Source of the DNA: Lactobacillus sp.
GTDB taxonomy: Bacteria > Bacillota > Bacilli > Lactobacillales > Lactobacillaceae
DNA length: 64,000 nucleotides
Direction of reading: 5' to 3'
Assembly: GCF_014803895.1 (NCBI RefSeq)
Contig: NZ_JAAVAU010000023.1
Span: 123,361 to 187,360, forward strand
A program made the position numbers and the translations under genes. Below are positions 48,063 through 62,354 of the stretch, in pieces. The first letter of the stretch is position 1. Every line of letters begins with the position of its first letter. The notes beneath the pieces are model-generated. The model saw only the letters and a program-made list of their open reading frames with translations. It was not told the origin of the DNA and did not search any database.

Positions 48063-48665
48063 ATGGCTCAATTATTTTTTCGATATGGTGCAATGAGCAG
48101 TGGAAAAACAATAGAAATCCTTAAGGTAGCTCATAATTATGAGGCTCAAGGCAGGAAAATTGTTTTGATGACTAGTAGTTTGGATAATCGAAGTGGTGTC
48201 GGTACTATCGCTTCTAGAATAGGATTACAACGGCAAGCAGTTCCAATTGAAAGTGAGATGGATCTTTTTGATTATGTAAAAGATATTAATCAAAAAGATG
48301 TTGCGGCTGGAAATGGTAAGATAGCCTGTGTTCTAATTGATGAGTCTCAATTTTTAAAAAGACATCATGTGCTAGAATGCGCTAGAATTGTAGATGAGTT
48401 AAAGATTCCAGTAATGGCATTTGGATTGAAAAATGATTTTCAAAATCATTTATTTGAAGGTAGCGAGAATTTGCTGACGTTTGCTGATAAAATAGAAGAG
48501 ATGAAAACTATCTGTCATTATTGTGGTCACAAAGCTACAATGAATTTAAGAATTAGTAATGGAACTCCTGTGTATGAAGGTGAGCAAGTACAGATTGGTG
48601 GAGACGAGTCGTATTATCCGGTTTGTCGTTTTCACTATTTTCATCCAGGCGAAAAGAGAAATTAG
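48063..48665 (+). CDS. tdk: Thymidine kinase
   Basis: Salvages thymidine to dTMP. 200 residues of the type II family. Walker [11 protein letters not shown] at residues 7-16, Walker B-like VLIDESQF, lasso loop and zinc ligands CHYCGH and YPVCRFHY in the C-terminal part. AGAAGGAG precedes the ATG. First gene of tdk-prfA-prmC-tsaC, an arrangement common in Bacillota. Confidence 0.96.
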   Translation: MAQLFFRYGAMSSGKTIEILKVAHNYEAQGRKIVLMTSSLDNRSGVGTIASRIGLQRQAVPIESEMDLFDYVKDINQKDVAAGNGKIACVLIDESQFLKRHHVLECARIVDELKIPVMAFGLKNDFQNHLFEGSENLLTFADKIEEMKTICHYCGHKATMNLRISNGTPVYEGEQVQIGGDESYYPVCRFHYFHPGEKRN

Positions 48666-48695
48666 ATGCTAAATAAAGAAAGGAATAATTAATCG

Positions 48696-49784
48696 ATGGA
48701 TAAAGTTATGGCTCAATTGGAAGGGTTAGTAGCTCATTATGAAGAACTTCAAGAAATGATGGCTGACCCTGAGGTCATTAATGATACTAAGCGTTATATG
48801 GAGATTTCCAAAGAAGAAGCTGATATGCGAGAAGTTGTGCAAAAATATCGCAAATATAAAGCTGATCAAAAGGAAATTAGTGATAATAAAGAAATTATTT
48901 CTAATGAATCAGATAGTGACTTAGTCGACATGGCTAAGGAGGAAAACTCTGAATTAGAAAAGGAAGTGGCAGAACTTGAAGATGAAATCAAGATTTTGAT
49001 GCTTCCTAAAGATCCTAATGATGATAAAGATATTATTATGGAAATCCGTGGTGCTGCAGGTGGGGATGAAGCTTCATTATTCGCTGGTGATTTACTTAGA
49101 ATGTATGAAAAATATGCTGAAACTCAGGGTTGGAATGTTTCAGTCATTGATTCAGAACCTACTGAAGTGGGTGGATACAAACATGTTGCTATTATGATTA
49201 CTGGTGATAAAGTTTATTCCAAATTAAAGTACGAAAATGGAGCTCACCGTGTTCAACGTGTACCTGTAACTGAATCACAAGGCCGGGTACATACTTCTAC
49301 TGCAACTGTAGCTGTAATGCCTGAATATGAACAAGTAGATATTGAGCTTGATCCTAAAGATATTCGTGTAGATGTTTATCGTTCATCTGGGGCTGGTGGT
49401 CAGCATATTAACAAAACTTCTAGTGCCGTACGAATGACTCACTTGCCTACTGGAATTGTAGTAGCGATGCAAGATCAAAGATCCCAACAACAAAACCGTG
49501 AAAAAGCAATGCAGATTTTAAAATCACGTGTTTATGATTTTTATGAAAGTCAAAATCAAGCACAATATGATGCTAACCGTAAAAATGCTGTTGGTACCGG
49601 TGATCGTTCTGAAAGAATTAGAACTTATAATTATCCTCAAAACAGAGTTACTGATCACCGTATTGGTTTAACTTTGAATAAACTAGATAGAATTATGAAT
49701 GGTGAGCTTGATGAAATTATCAATGCTCTTGTTCTTTACTATCAAACTCAACAATTAGAGAAGATGGCTGAAGATAATGCCTAA
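48696..49784 (+). CDS. prfA: Peptide chain release factor 1
   Basis: Recognises UAA and UAG and releases the finished peptide. 362 residues. Catalytic GGQ in [16 protein letters not shown] near residue 234; the stop-codon recognition segment resembles PxT as [13 protein letters not shown] near 190. The GGQ glutamine is methylated by PrmC, whose gene overlaps by eight bases. Start ATG after AGAAAGGA. Confidence 0.97.
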   Translation: MDKVMAQLEGLVAHYEELQEMMADPEVINDTKRYMEISKEEADMREVVQKYRKYKADQKEISDNKEIISNESDSDLVDMAKEENSELEKEVAELEDEIKILMLPKDPNDDKDIIMEIRGAAGGDEASLFAGDLLRMYEKYAETQGWNVSVIDSEPTEVGGYKHVAIMITGDKVYSKLKYENGAHRVQRVPVTESQGRVHTSTATVAVMPEYEQVDIELDPKDIRVDVYRSSGAGGQHINKTSSAVRMTHLPTGIVVAMQDQRSQQQNREKAMQILKSRVYDFYESQNQAQYDANRKNAVGTGDRSERIRTYNYPQNRVTDHRIGLTLNKLDRIMNGELDEIINALVLYYQTQQLEKMAEDNA

Positions 49785-50619
49785 GATATTAAAAGATATT
49801 AAAGAAAAAGTTTTAAAAGATGATCCTTCTTTACGGAGTGAAGATGTAGATTATGTTTTGGCTGAAAGACTAAATTACACTCCTAGTCAATTTCAATTAC
49901 ATCTAGAAGATGAACTAACTCCTGCTCAACAAAAGCAGGCTCAAAAAGATATGAAGAAGCTATTGCGTGGGGTTTCACCTCAATATATTTTGGGTTATGC
50001 TTGGTTTTTAGGCTATAAAATTTTGGTAAAAAAGGGAGTATTAATCCCACGTTTTGAAACAGAAGAATTAGTTCACTGGGCCCTTGAGAATGTTAAAGAT
50101 AAAGATACTATTTTAGATTTAGGTACTGGTTCAGGGGCAATTATGGTCGCTTTGGCTAGTGAAGCAAAGAAAAAGGGTATTAAAGATTTAACACTTTATG
50201 CTAGTGACATTACAGATACTGCTTTACTTGAAAGTGAGGAAAACTTCTTAAATTATGAATTAGATGTTACTACTCGGAAGGCAAATGTGTTAGTTGGATT
50301 AGAAAAATTCGATTTAATCGTTTCTAATCCACCTTATATTAAGCTTAGTGAGAAACCGTTAATGGATAAAAATGTAATTAAAAATGAACCAGAAGAAGCA
50401 CTTTATGGTGGCGAAGATGGACTAGATTTTTATCGTAAGTTTACTAAGCAAGTTAGAGATCACCTTAATTCTCATGGTCAATTTTTTATGGAATTTGGTT
50501 TTAGTGAAAAAGAGGATTTAGAAAAGCTATTTGCAGAAGAGTTACCTGATTTTGAAATTGAATTTAGGGATGACATGGCTGGTAAACCACGTATGGTACA
50601 TGGAAGGTGGAATAAGTAA
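49777..50619 (+). CDS. prmC: Release factor glutamine methyltransferase PrmC
   Basis: Methylates the GGQ glutamine of release factors. 280 residues. Helical N-terminal domain, [16 protein letters not shown], then the Rossmann core with SAM motif [14 protein letters not shown] near residue 110 and the NPPY motif in [12 protein letters not shown] near 184. The start lies within prfA and the stop overlaps the tsaC start by one base. Confidence 0.96.
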   Translation: MPKILKDIKEKVLKDDPSLRSEDVDYVLAERLNYTPSQFQLHLEDELTPAQQKQAQKDMKKLLRGVSPQYILGYAWFLGYKILVKKGVLIPRFETEELVHWALENVKDKDTILDLGTGSGAIMVALASEAKKKGIKDLTLYASDITDTALLESEENFLNYELDVTTRKANVLVGLEKFDLIVSNPPYIKLSEKPLMDKNVIKNEPEEALYGGEDGLDFYRKFTKQVRDHLNSHGQFFMEFGFSEKEDLEKLFAEELPDFEIEFRDDMAGKPRMVHGRWNK

Positions 50620-51617
50620 TGGAAACTAAAATTTTAAAAAAAGAAGAGATTCCAGAAGCTGTTGAACTTTTAAAAAAAGGTGAACTAGTAGCTTTTCCAA
50701 CTGAAACTGTATATGGTCTAGGAGCACTAGCTACTAATGAAAGCGCTGTGAAAAGTGTTTATACAGCTAAAGGACGTCCAAGTGATAATCCTTTGATTGT
50801 GACTGTTTCAGATGAAGAAATGATGAAACGTTTTGTTGATGAAGTACCACAACGTGCCCAAAAATTAATTAAGCATTTTTGGCCAGGACCTTTAACAATT
50901 ATTTTATTTGTTAAAAAAGATTCTTTACCAACCGCAGTTACTGGTGGGTTGCCAACAGCTGCTTTTAGATGTCCAAATGATGAATTAACGCGAGAATTAA
51001 TTTCTAAGCTCGATAATCCAATTGTAGGACCATCTGCTAATACTTCCACTAAACCTAGTCCTACAACTGCTCAGCATGTTTTTCATGATTTAAATGGTAA
51101 AATTGCAGGAATTATTGATAATGGCCCAACAGAAATTGGTCTGGAATCAACAATTATTGATTTATCTGTTGATACACCTACAGTTTTACGACCAGGAGAA
51201 ATTACACCTGAAGAAATTTCAGAGGTGTTAGGTGAGGAAGTTTTAATGAATAAAGGAACTACTCAAACCAAAGGTGTACCTAAAGCTCCCGGAATGAAGT
51301 ATCGCCATTATGCTCCAAGTGCGCCAGTTTATATTGTTGATAGAGAAGAGGATTTTCAAAAGATTCCTCAGGGCAAGAATATAGGAGTAGCAGCATTAAA
51401 CTCAGTTTTAGATAAAATTGAGAATGATAATAAGTTTGATTTGGGTAAGTCAATTGATGAAGCTGCTCATAATCTTTTTGGTGCACTAAGATTTTTCGAT
51501 AATAAGGATAAAATTACTGAAATTTATGTACAGGGTTTTAGTAAAGGAAATATTAGTGCAGCTTATATGAATCGTCTTAATAAGTCTGCTGCGGGGCATC
51601 ATTTTAAATTTGAATAA
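50619..51617 (+). CDS. tsaC: L-threonylcarbamoyladenylate synthase (Sua5 type)
   Basis: Makes threonylcarbamoyl-AMP for tRNA t6A modification. 332 residues: YrdC domain (FPTETVYGLGALA near residue 27, KGRPSDNPLIV, GPSANTSTKPSPT) and a C-terminal Sua5 domain that begins after GTTQTKGVPKAPGMKYRHYAP. The extra domain makes it a Sua5 rather than a short TsaC. Coupled to prmC (taATG). TsaE for the next step is encoded near 9.3 kb. Confidence 0.95.
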   Translation: METKILKKEEIPEAVELLKKGELVAFPTETVYGLGALATNESAVKSVYTAKGRPSDNPLIVTVSDEEMMKRFVDEVPQRAQKLIKHFWPGPLTIILFVKKDSLPTAVTGGLPTAAFRCPNDELTRELISKLDNPIVGPSANTSTKPSPTTAQHVFHDLNGKIAGIIDNGPTEIGLESTIIDLSVDTPTVLRPGEITPEEISEVLGEEVLMNKGTTQTKGVPKAPGMKYRHYAPSAPVYIVDREEDFQKIPQGKNIGVAALNSVLDKIENDNKFDLGKSIDEAAHNLFGALRFFDNKDKITEIYVQGFSKGNISAAYMNRLNKSAAGHHFKFE

Positions 51618-51621
51618 CTTT

Positions 51622-51655
51622 AAAAAAAGCGAGTATTAAAAAACTCGCTTTTTTT
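51622..51655 (+). terminator. Terminator after tsaC
   Basis: The stem AAAAAAAGCGAGT/ACTCGCTTTTTTT closes the tdk-prfA-prmC-tsaC operon. Confidence 0.87.
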
Positions 51656-51743
51656 AATATAAATTAGCACTTTTAACGAACTATCAAGCATAAATTTTGT
51701 TAAAATAATGAACGAAGTAGTATTAAAGAAATAGGAGGTCATT

Positions 51744-52373
51744 ATGGGAAAGTTTACAGTTTTGAATCATCCGTTAATCCAACATAAATTAACGATTATT
51801 CGTAAAAAAGACACCGGTACTAACGAGTTTAGACAAATTGTTGGTGAAATCGGTGGATTAATGGTTTATGAAATGACACGTGATTTACCATTAAAGAACG
51901 TGGAGATTGAAACCCCTATGGGTAAATCAACTCAAAAAGAATTAGCAGGCAAAAAATTAGTTATCGTACCGATTTTACGTGCTGGTCTTGGAATGGTTGA
52001 TGGAGTTTTAGAGATGATTCCATCTGCAAAAGTTGGTCATATTGGAATGTATCGTGATGAAGAAACTTTAAAGCCACACGAATACTTCTTTAAGATGCCA
52101 TCTGATATTGAAGATCGTGAATGTATCATTGTTGACCCAATGCTAGCTACTGGTGGTTCAGCTAATATGGCTATTGAAGCACTTAAAAAGCGTGGTGCTA
52201 AGAATATTCGCTTAGCTGTATTAGTAGCTGCACCTGAAGGTGTAAAAGCCGTTCAAGAGGAAAACCCAGATGTAGATATCTACGCTGCTGCTGAAGATGA
52301 AAAATTAATGTCAAATGGTTATATCTATCCAGGATTAGGCGATGCAGGTGATCGTTTATTTGGCACTAAATAA
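51744..52373 (+). CDS. upp: Uracil phosphoribosyltransferase
   Basis: Salvages uracil to UMP with PRPP. 209 residues. Family opening [32 protein letters not shown] loop [17 protein letters not shown] and the uracil-binding C-terminus [23 protein letters not shown] precedes the ATG. It stands alone between the tsaC terminator and the atp operon; position next to atp genes is common in Bacillota. Confidence 0.97.
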   Translation: MGKFTVLNHPLIQHKLTIIRKKDTGTNEFRQIVGEIGGLMVYEMTRDLPLKNVEIETPMGKSTQKELAGKKLVIVPILRAGLGMVDGVLEMIPSAKVGHIGMYRDEETLKPHEYFFKMPSDIEDRECIIVDPMLATGGSANMAIEALKKRGAKNIRLAVLVAAPEGVKAVQEENPDVDIYAAAEDEKLMSNGYIYPGLGDAGDRLFGTK

Positions 52374-52395
52374 AAATATATTCTTTAAAAAAATT

Positions 52396-52424
52396 TTGAA
52401 TTTGTGAATCTTGGGTGTTATGAT
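52396..52424 (+). promoter_or_regulatory. Promoter of the atp operon
   Basis: TTGAAT, 17 bases, and TATGAT with an extended -10 TG one base upstream. It lies 46 bases before atpB. No terminator was seen between upp and this site. Confidence 0.65.
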
Positions 52425-52469
52425 TTTAAATGTGTTTGAGGTATTCAGCACAAGAAGGGAGGTCACGAA

Positions 52470-53186
52470 GTGGGTGAAAAATCTGTTGTTGTTGGTATTG
52501 GAGGCTTGAACTTTAATCTTACTAACTGCCTGGGTGGAACATTAGTTGCACTTGCCGTTTTCTTTTTTGTTTACTATCTTTCACGTAAAGTTAGTATTAA
52601 ACCAACTAAGAAGCAAAACGTACTTGAATACTTAATTGATTTTACAAATGATATTGTTAAATCAAATGTAGAAGATGTAGATGCACAAAAACACTTGTCA
52701 CTATATGCTTTCACATTGTTCTTATTTATCTTTATGATGAATCAGTTAGGACTATTTTTCGAGTTTTCTATCAACGATCACATCCTTGTGAAATCACCAA
52801 CTGCCAACCCAACCATTACAATGACTATGGCAATGATAACATTGCTTTTGGCCTTTAACTTTGGAGTGCAGAAATATGGTGTAAAAGGCTATCTTGTTAG
52901 TTATGCAAGACCAGTTGGTTTCTTGCTTCCAATTAACTTGATTGAAGAGTTTACTAACTTCTTGACGTTATCACTACGTCTGTACGGTAATATTTATGCT
53001 GGTGAAGTTTTGTTAACATTGATTGGAAATCGCCTGGCAAAAAGTGGAGGTCTTTGGACAGTCATCGCTTCGGCACCATTAACACTTGTTTGGCAAGGCT
53101 TCTCTGTCTTTATTGGATCTATCCAAGCATATGTATTTGTAACTTTATCAATGGTATATATCGGAAACAAGGTTACAGAAGAATAA
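52470..53186 (+). CDS. atpB: ATP synthase subunit a (F0)
   Basis: Proton channel subunit of the membrane F0 sector. 238 residues with about five to six helices. The essential arginine is in LSLRLYGNIYAGE near residue 170; ends with the helix SIQAYVFVTLSMVYIG. The start is GTG after GGGAGGTC. First gene of atpBEFHAGDC; no atpI is seen upstream. In lactobacilli this enzyme mostly pumps protons out at the cost of ATP to hold internal pH. Confidence 0.96.
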   Translation: MGEKSVVVGIGGLNFNLTNCLGGTLVALAVFFFVYYLSRKVSIKPTKKQNVLEYLIDFTNDIVKSNVEDVDAQKHLSLYAFTLFLFIFMMNQLGLFFEFSINDHILVKSPTANPTITMTMAMITLLLAFNFGVQKYGVKGYLVSYARPVGFLLPINLIEEFTNFLTLSLRLYGNIYAGEVLLTLIGNRLAKSGGLWTVIASAPLTLVWQGFSVFIGSIQAYVFVTLSMVYIGNKVTEE

Positions 53187-53417
<231 letters not shown>

Positions 53418-53463
53418 TTTGCGTTTTTATTTTATTCGTAATTACTAGAAAGAAGGGTAAGAC

Positions 53464-53963
53464 ATGCAATTTATGTTTGCAGCCTTAAAATTAGAGTTAG
53501 GTGATACTTTCTATTACCTTATTATCTTTGCTGTCCTTCTTTTGTTAGTTAAACATTTTGCTTGGGGACCAGTTACTGACATGATGGAAAAACGTCGTCA
53601 AAAGATAACTGATGACATTGAACAAGCAGAAAGTGACCGTAAGAAGGCAGAAATTTTAGCTAATAAGCGAGAAGCAGAGCTGAAAAACTCTAAACAAGAG
53701 GCAACACAAATTCTTTCTACTGCAAAGAGTAATGCGGAGAAGACGAAGCAATCTATTATTAGTGAAGCGGACTCTGAAGCTGCTGCTATTAGAAAAAAGG
53801 CCAATGCCGATGCTGCTCAAGCAAAAACTGATGCTTTGAATGAGGCACGTGATCAAGTTGCAGATTTATCAGTTGCAATTGCTGAAAAAGTAATTGCTAA
53901 GAGTTTATCTGCTGAAGATCAAAAGGACTTGGTAGATCAATTTATCAAGGGGCTGAATGACTA

Positions 53964-53964
<1 letters not shown>
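53464..53964 (+). CDS. atpF: ATP synthase subunit b (F0)
   Basis: Peripheral stalk. 166 residues: one N-terminal membrane helix (about 15-30, YYLIIFAVLLLLVKHF) then a long charged coiled coil rich in Ala, Lys, Glu and Gln. AGAAAGAAGGG precedes the ATG. The stop overlaps the atpH start by one base. Confidence 0.95.
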
Positions 53965-56041
<2,077 letters not shown>

Positions 56042-56058
56042 AAGAGGAGGTTTTTTCA

Positions 56059-57006
56059 TTGGCAGAATCTCTCCTTGAACTAAAGAAAAAGATTGCTTCA
56101 ATCCAAAAAACTGGTCAAATTACTGAAGCTATGAGAATGGTTTCTGGTGTTAAGCTTAATCAAACTGAAAAAATAGACCAAGGTTACACTATTTATAACG
56201 ATAAAATTAGAACTACTGTATCTCATTTGATGAGTTCTCAAGTTTTAAGCAAGCTTTCAGGCTCACAAGTAGATTCTGATACTTTAGAATCATTAGATTA
56301 TTCTGGTATTTTTAATTTAGGTACTATGACATCATTGATTCAACCTCGTAAAGAAATTAAGTCTACAGGTTATTTGGTAATTAGTGGTGATAGGGGTCTA
56401 GTTGGCTCTTACAATAGTCAAGTTATTAAAAATATGATGAATATTTTTAAAGATTCCGAAGCTGAGAAGAAAGATATAAAGGTTTTAGCTGTAGGTAGTG
56501 TTGCGGCACAATTTTTCAAGAAACAAAATCTTAATGTGGTTTATGAGTACAGCGGTATTGAAGATGTTCCAACTTATGATCAAGTAAAGGATGTTATTGA
56601 AACTGTTGTAAAGATGTATCTTAATGGTGTTTATGATGAGTTGTATGTATGTTATACGCATCATGTTAACACTTTGACATCGGCATTTCGTGTTGAAAAA
56701 ATGTTACCAATTTCTGATATTGATATTAATCATGAAGATGTTATGCCAAAAGATTACTTAATTGAGCCAAACATTGATTCTGTTTTAAAAGCTATTTTGC
56801 CACAATTTGCCAAATCAATGATTTTTGGTGCTATTTTAGATGCCAAAACCGCAGAACATGCTAGTTCTATGACTGCAATGCAAAGTGCTTCTAAAAATGC
56901 AGATGATGTTGTTTCTGGATTGAAGACAAAGTTAAACAGAGCTAGACAGGCACAAATTACTACCGAAATTACTGAAATTATCGGTGGTGCTAATGCCTTA
57001 GAATAA
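56059..57006 (+). CDS. atpG: ATP synthase subunit gamma (F1)
   Basis: Rotor shaft. 315 residues. N-terminal helix [30 protein letters not shown] and C-terminal helix [12 protein letters not shown] with [20 protein letters not shown] complete the coiled coil; [10 protein letters not shown] marks the Rossmann-like domain. Longer than the about 290 residues of Bacillus because of a segment after residue 70 ([18 protein letters not shown]). Starts with TTG after GGAGG. Confidence 0.95.
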   Translation: MAESLLELKKKIASIQKTGQITEAMRMVSGVKLNQTEKIDQGYTIYNDKIRTTVSHLMSSQVLSKLSGSQVDSDTLESLDYSGIFNLGTMTSLIQPRKEIKSTGYLVISGDRGLVGSYNSQVIKNMMNIFKDSEAEKKDIKVLAVGSVAAQFFKKQNLNVVYEYSGIEDVPTYDQVKDVIETVVKMYLNGVYDELYVCYTHHVNTLTSAFRVEKMLPISDIDINHEDVMPKDYLIEPNIDSVLKAILPQFAKSMIFGAILDAKTAEHASSMTAMQSASKNADDVVSGLKTKLNRARQAQITTEITEIIGGANALE

Positions 57007-57024
57007 TAATAGAAAAGGAGGTAG

Positions 57025-58473
<1,449 letters not shown>

Positions 58474-58484
58474 GGTGATGCGCT

Positions 58485-58925
58485 ATGGCAGAACCAGAAA
58501 GACTTTTAACAGTAAGTGTAGTTACACCTGATGGTGAGATTTACTCACACCGTGCTAGTATGTTAGAAATGCGTGCAGTTGATGGTGATATTACAATCAT
58601 GTATAATCACATGCCAATTGTTGTTCCGCTAGCTATTGGGGAAGTAAGAGTAAAACGTGACCATGAGATGAATGATCGTATTGATCATATCGCAGTTAAT
58701 GGTGGTTATGTAGAGTTTTCTAATAATGTAGCTACTATTATCGCCGATAGTGCTGAAAGAGCTCGAAACATCGATGTTAAGCGTGCTCAGACAGCTAAGC
58801 AACGTGCACAGGAACATATGCGTGAAGCAGAAGCTGAGCACAATGATAGAGAATATCTTGAGGCTCAAATTGCTTTGCGTCGTGCCGTTAACAGATTAAA
58901 CGTTCATGATAATTACGGTAAGTAA
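58485..58925 (+). CDS. atpC: ATP synthase subunit epsilon (F1)
   Basis: Central-stalk subunit that couples and inhibits F1. 146 residues: N-terminal beta-sandwich ([57 protein letters not shown]) and a C-terminal helical hairpin. Last gene of the operon; terminator follows. Confidence 0.96.
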   Translation: MAEPERLLTVSVVTPDGEIYSHRASMLEMRAVDGDITIMYNHMPIVVPLAIGEVRVKRDHEMNDRIDHIAVNGGYVEFSNNVATIIADSAERARNIDVKRAQTAKQRAQEHMREAEAEHNDREYLEAQIALRRAVNRLNVHDNYGK

Positions 58926-58932
58926 TATAATT

Positions 58933-58962
58933 AAAAGGGCAGACATAAGTCGGCCCTTTTTT
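58933..58962 (+). terminator. Terminator of the atp operon
   Basis: The stem AAAAGGGC-a-GAC/GTC-g-GCCCTTTT has loop ATAA and a T run. Confidence 0.87.
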
Positions 58963-58971
58963 GTGTAATAA

Positions 58972-59214
58972 ATGGAAATTAAAATGAAACAAGTTGGAGT
59001 ACATGCTTTAGTTAGTATAATTACATATTTAGTAACAATTGGTATTTCTTTTAGAATTGTAAAGTCCTTAAGAGTTGAAAAATTTTTTAGAAAAGGACAT
59101 ACTTTTGAAATACAAGCTTTTCTATTATTTGTAGCAATTAGTTTAGGATATTTAGTTGCTCAATTTTTATTAGCATTGATTGATCAGTCTGCAGCTCTTA
59201 AATTATTGTTTTAG
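58972..59214 (+). CDS. DUF1146 (YwzB-like) membrane protein
   Basis: 80 residues (76 if the second ATG, 12 bases on, is used) with two membrane helices, LVSIITYLVTIGISF and AFLLFVAISLGYLVAQFLLALI, separated by VKSLRVEKFFRKGHTFE. This is the DUF1146/YwzB pattern; the family lies between atp genes and murA/mbl in Bacillota. Ribosome binding site is weak. Function unknown. Confidence 0.85.
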   Translation: MEIKMKQVGVHALVSIITYLVTIGISFRIVKSLRVEKFFRKGHTFEIQAFLLFVAISLGYLVAQFLLALIDQSAALKLLF

Positions 59215-59248
59215 AAAATATTAAGAATAGTGAAGTTTAGGGTAATTC

Positions 59249-59277
59249 TTAAAGTAATCGCACTTTTGTGTTACAAT
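59249..59277 (+). promoter_or_regulatory. Candidate promoter of mbl
   Basis: TTAAAG, 17 bases, TACAAT, with an extended -10 TGT just before it, 30 bases ahead of the mbl start. Confidence 0.45.
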
Positions 59278-59307
59278 TTTTATTGATTAAATACTGGAGG
59301 CACAAAC

Positions 59308-60300
59308 GTGGCAAGAGATATAGGAATCGATTTAGGAACAGCCAATGTACTGATTAATTTATCAGGTAAAGGTATCGTGTTAAACGAACCTTCTGTTGTA
59401 GCTGTTGATACTAATACCGATAAGGTTGTCGCAGTGGGAACTGAAGCCTATGAAATGGTAGGACGTACCCCTGGAAATATTCGTGTAATTCGTCCGCTTA
59501 AAAATGGTGTAATTGCGGACTTTGATATTACTGAAGAAATGTTAAGTTATTTCATTGAAAAATTAAATGTTAAAGGCTTTATGTCAAAACCTAATATTTT
59601 AATTTGTGCACCAACTGGAATAACTTCAATTGAACAAAAAGCAATTATTCAAGCTGCTGAAAAATCTGGTGGAGGTCAAGTGTATCTTGATTTTGAACCT
59701 AAGGTAGCAGCTGTTGGTGCAGGACTAGATATTTTTAAACCTCAAGGTAATATGGTTATTGATATTGGTGGTGGTACTACTGATATTGCTATTTTATCAA
59801 TGGGTGAAATTGTAACTTCTCGATCCTTGCGTTGGGCAGGTGATGCGATGAGTAAGGCAATTATTAGTTATTTGAAAAATGAGAAGAACTTACTTATTGG
59901 TCAACGAACTGCTGAGCAAATTAAGATTCAAATTGGTTATGCATTTAAACCTGATCCTGATAAATCAATGACAGTTAGAGGTCGTGATATTGTTAATGGT
60001 TTGCCTAAGCAGGTTACAATTACTGCTCCAGAAGTTCAAAACGCTCTACAAGATGGTTTAATGTCAATTGTGGCAGCTACTAAAGAAGTTTTGGAGCAAA
60101 CTCCCCCAGAACTTTCTGCGGACATTATTGACCGTGGAATTATGTTAACGGGTGGTGGCGCCTTGCTTAAGAATCTGGATAGTTTAATTACATACTATCT
60201 TCAAGTTCCTGTTTTAACTGCAGATGAGCCATTGGAAGCAGTTGCTTTAGGAACTGGAATTTTGTTACAAAATATTGAACAGCATAGTAAGAAACATTAA
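59308..60300 (+). CDS. mbl: Rod shape-determining protein, MreB/Mbl family
   Basis: Actin-like filament protein that guides side-wall synthesis. 330 residues. Actin-fold loops: phosphate 1 DIGIDLGTANVLI, connect region VAVGTEAYEMVGRTPGNI, phosphate 2 VIDIGGGTTDIAILS, adenosine loop GIMLTGGGALLKNLD. It lacks a membrane helix and is expected at the inner membrane. Start GTG after GGAGG. Chosen as Mbl rather than MreB by location between atp genes and yidD/rodA; paralogue choice is less sure. Confidence 0.93.
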   Translation: MARDIGIDLGTANVLINLSGKGIVLNEPSVVAVDTNTDKVVAVGTEAYEMVGRTPGNIRVIRPLKNGVIADFDITEEMLSYFIEKLNVKGFMSKPNILICAPTGITSIEQKAIIQAAEKSGGGQVYLDFEPKVAAVGAGLDIFKPQGNMVIDIGGGTTDIAILSMGEIVTSRSLRWAGDAMSKAIISYLKNEKNLLIGQRTAEQIKIQIGYAFKPDPDKSMTVRGRDIVNGLPKQVTITAPEVQNALQDGLMSIVAATKEVLEQTPPELSADIIDRGIMLTGGGALLKNLDSLITYYLQVPVLTADEPLEAVALGTGILLQNIEQHSKKH

Positions 60301-60302
60301 TT

Positions 60303-60488
60303 ATGAATAATAAAGTTTTTAATTCTACTGTTTTATTGAAGCATTTAAAGCAAATAGGAAAGATAGTTTTATATCTTTTACTTGCTTTAATTATTGGTGC
60401 CTTTATTGGTTGTGGAGTTGCAGGATCCAATCCCTTTGCAATTTTCTTTCCTTCAACATGGACACGTTTGTTTCAATTTTTAAGTTAA
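60303..60488 (+). CDS. EpuA-like small membrane protein (annotated as RNA polymerase beta-type)
   Basis: 61 residues with one membrane helix (IVLYLLLALIIGAFIGCGVAG) and the segment NPFAIFFPSTWTRLFQFL near the C-terminus, the pattern of the EpuA family in lactobacilli and streptococci, where databases often label it a DNA-directed RNA polymerase subunit. It starts three bases after mbl, so it is part of the shape/envelope operon. Function unknown. Confidence 0.75.
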   Translation: MNNKVFNSTVLLKHLKQIGKIVLYLLLALIIGAFIGCGVAGSNPFAIFFPSTWTRLFQFLS

Positions 60489-60508
60489 GAATAAGTGTAT
60501 AGTTTACA

Positions 60509-60799
60509 ATGAAGAATATTTTGATTAGCTTGGTTAAAATTTATCAGAAAATAATTTCACCAGTTTTACCTCCTTCGTGTCGCTATTATCCAACGTGCTC
60601 ATCATATATGATAACTGCTTTAAAAAAACATGGGGCAGTTTTGGGATTAATTATGGGAGGAGCTCGAATTATAAGGTGTAATCCGTTCATTAGAGGCGGG
60701 GTGGATCCAGTTCCGGATAATTTTACGCTTAGACGTAATCCACATCCAGAACGTTATGAGGATCCAATAATTGCTGAAGCTTTTCATAAAAATAAATAG
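60509..60799 (+). CDS. yidD: Membrane protein insertion efficiency factor YidD
   Basis: 96 residues with the family core [27 protein letters not shown], then [20 protein letters not shown]. YidD is a peripheral inner-membrane protein that aids YidC-dependent insertion. Part of the mbl operon. Confidence 0.95.
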   Translation: MKNILISLVKIYQKIISPVLPPSCRYYPTCSSYMITALKKHGAVLGLIMGGARIIRCNPFIRGGVDPVPDNFTLRRNPHPERYEDPIIAEAFHKNK

Positions 60800-60807
60800 G
60801 AGATATT

Positions 60808-61035
60808 ATGTCAAGAAAACTCGAAAGTATTGATATTGAAGTTAATGAAAAAAAGGGTGTAGCAAATCCAACTTGGGAAGTTATTATTCCTGGCAAACGC
60901 TCAATTGGGGTAATTGAACAAGTTGAAGAACGTTATCATGTAGTTTCTAGCAAGAGTAATCATAGTCTTTACTCTAAAACTTTAGAGAGTGCAATTAACG
61001 AATTACTTTCATACTTTACTTTACACGAAAAATAA
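60808..61035 (+). CDS. DUF2969 family protein
   Basis: 75 residues, soluble, with ANPTWEVIIPGKRSIGVIEQVE, the DUF2969 pattern limited to lactobacilli and relatives. Two short strand-rich segments and a C-terminal helix. AGGAGA precedes the ATG. Function unknown; location suggests an envelope or division role, which is inference. Confidence 0.85.
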   Translation: MSRKLESIDIEVNEKKGVANPTWEVIIPGKRSIGVIEQVEERYHVVSSKSNHSLYSKTLESAINELLSYFTLHEK

Positions 61036-61066
61036 AAGTTAATATTAATTAAGTTAGGAATTATTC

Positions 61067-62260
61067 ATGGCAAGAGTTGAAAAAAAAGCAGCTTGGTATG
61101 ATCGAATTGCATGGGGAATAGTGGTTCCCGTAGCTATGCTAGCTGTTATCAGTTTATACGCAATCTGGGTTGCCGCAGCCAATGATTCCTCAGTGGGTTC
61201 GCCTGTTAAGATGGTAGCGTCTCAAGCAATGTGGTATGGAATCTCTGTTGTCTTAATCATTTTTGTAATGCAATTTGATGCAGATCAATTATATCGAGTC
61301 GCGCCAATAGTTTATGGTATAGGGATAGTATTGCTGATTGCGGTGCTATTTTTGTATGATCGTTCAACAGCTCAGAGTACAGGGGCTAAAAGTTGGTTTA
61401 AACTTGGACCATTGACTTTCCAACCTTCGGAAATTATGAAGCCAGCGTTTATATTAATGTTGGCACGGGTAGTTGAAAAACATAATGCCTTATACGCACA
61501 TACAATTAAAAATGATTGGATTTTACTAGGTAAAATTGCGGCCTGGTTGCTACCGGTAGCTATTTTGTTAAAATTGCAAAATGACTTTGGTACTATGTTA
61601 GTATTCTTTGCAATTGTGGTAGGGGTAATTTTAGTTTCAGGTATTTCTTGGAAAATAATTGTCCCTGTTGCCGTAATTGGAGCGGTTGTCGGAACGGCGG
61701 CTATTTTATTAGTTACTACTGATTGGGGTCAAGCTGTTTTAGGAAATATTGGTTTTAAAGCTTATCAATTTCAAAGAATTAATTCTTGGTTAAAGCCATA
61801 TGGAGATACTTCGTCTGGTGCCTACCAATTGTGGCAAAGTATGAAAGCCGTTGGCTCAGGGCAACTGTTTGGGGCTGGTTTTGGTAAGGTAAGTGTATAT
61901 GTACCTGTTAGAACATCAGATATGGTGTTCTCTGTTATTGCCGAGTCCTTTGGTTTTGTAGGTAGTTGTGCATTAATTTTGATTTATTTCTATTTGATTT
62001 ATCAGATGGTAGATATTACTTTTGAAACTAAAAATGCATTCTATTCTTATATTTCTACTGGAATTATTATGATGCTTTTATTCCACATTTTTGAAAATAT
62101 TGGAATGGGAATTGATGTGTTGCCATTAACAGGTATTCCCTTACCATTTGTTTCTCAAGGTGGATCAGCGTTACTTAGCAACATGATTGGTGTTGGATTG
62201 ATTCTTTCAATGAAATGGCATCATAAAGATTATATGTTTAGTACCGCTGGTGACTTTTAA
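61067..62260 (+). CDS. rodA: Peptidoglycan glycosyltransferase RodA (SEDS family)
   Basis: SEDS polymerase that works with a class B PBP in side-wall elongation. 397 residues, about ten helices. Family segments: LGPLTFQPSEIMKPAFILMLARV near residue 120, LKLQNDFGTMLVFFAIVVG, the long extracellular loop, and TGIPLPFVSQGGSALLSNMIGVGLI near the C-terminus. Chosen as RodA rather than FtsW because of mbl; a terminator follows. Confidence 0.93.
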   Translation: MARVEKKAAWYDRIAWGIVVPVAMLAVISLYAIWVAAANDSSVGSPVKMVASQAMWYGISVVLIIFVMQFDADQLYRVAPIVYGIGIVLLIAVLFLYDRSTAQSTGAKSWFKLGPLTFQPSEIMKPAFILMLARVVEKHNALYAHTIKNDWILLGKIAAWLLPVAILLKLQNDFGTMLVFFAIVVGVILVSGISWKIIVPVAVIGAVVGTAAILLVTTDWGQAVLGNIGFKAYQFQRINSWLKPYGDTSSGAYQLWQSMKAVGSGQLFGAGFGKVSVYVPVRTSDMVFSVIAESFGFVGSCALILIYFYLIYQMVDITFETKNAFYSYISTGIIMMLLFHIFENIGMGIDVLPLTGIPLPFVSQGGSALLSNMIGVGLILSMKWHHKDYMFSTAGDF

Positions 62261-62284
62261 TTATTTCAATAAAGTTTTATAATT

Positions 62285-62317
62285 AGCAACGTATTGTTTT
62301 ATATACGTTGCTTTTTA
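62285..62317 (+). terminator. Terminator after rodA
   Basis: The stem AGCAACGTAT/ATACGTTGCT with an eight-base loop and TTTTT. Confidence 0.87.
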
Positions 62318-62354
62318 TGTGGGAAGTATTAAAAAGCTATAAGGTGGTTAAGGA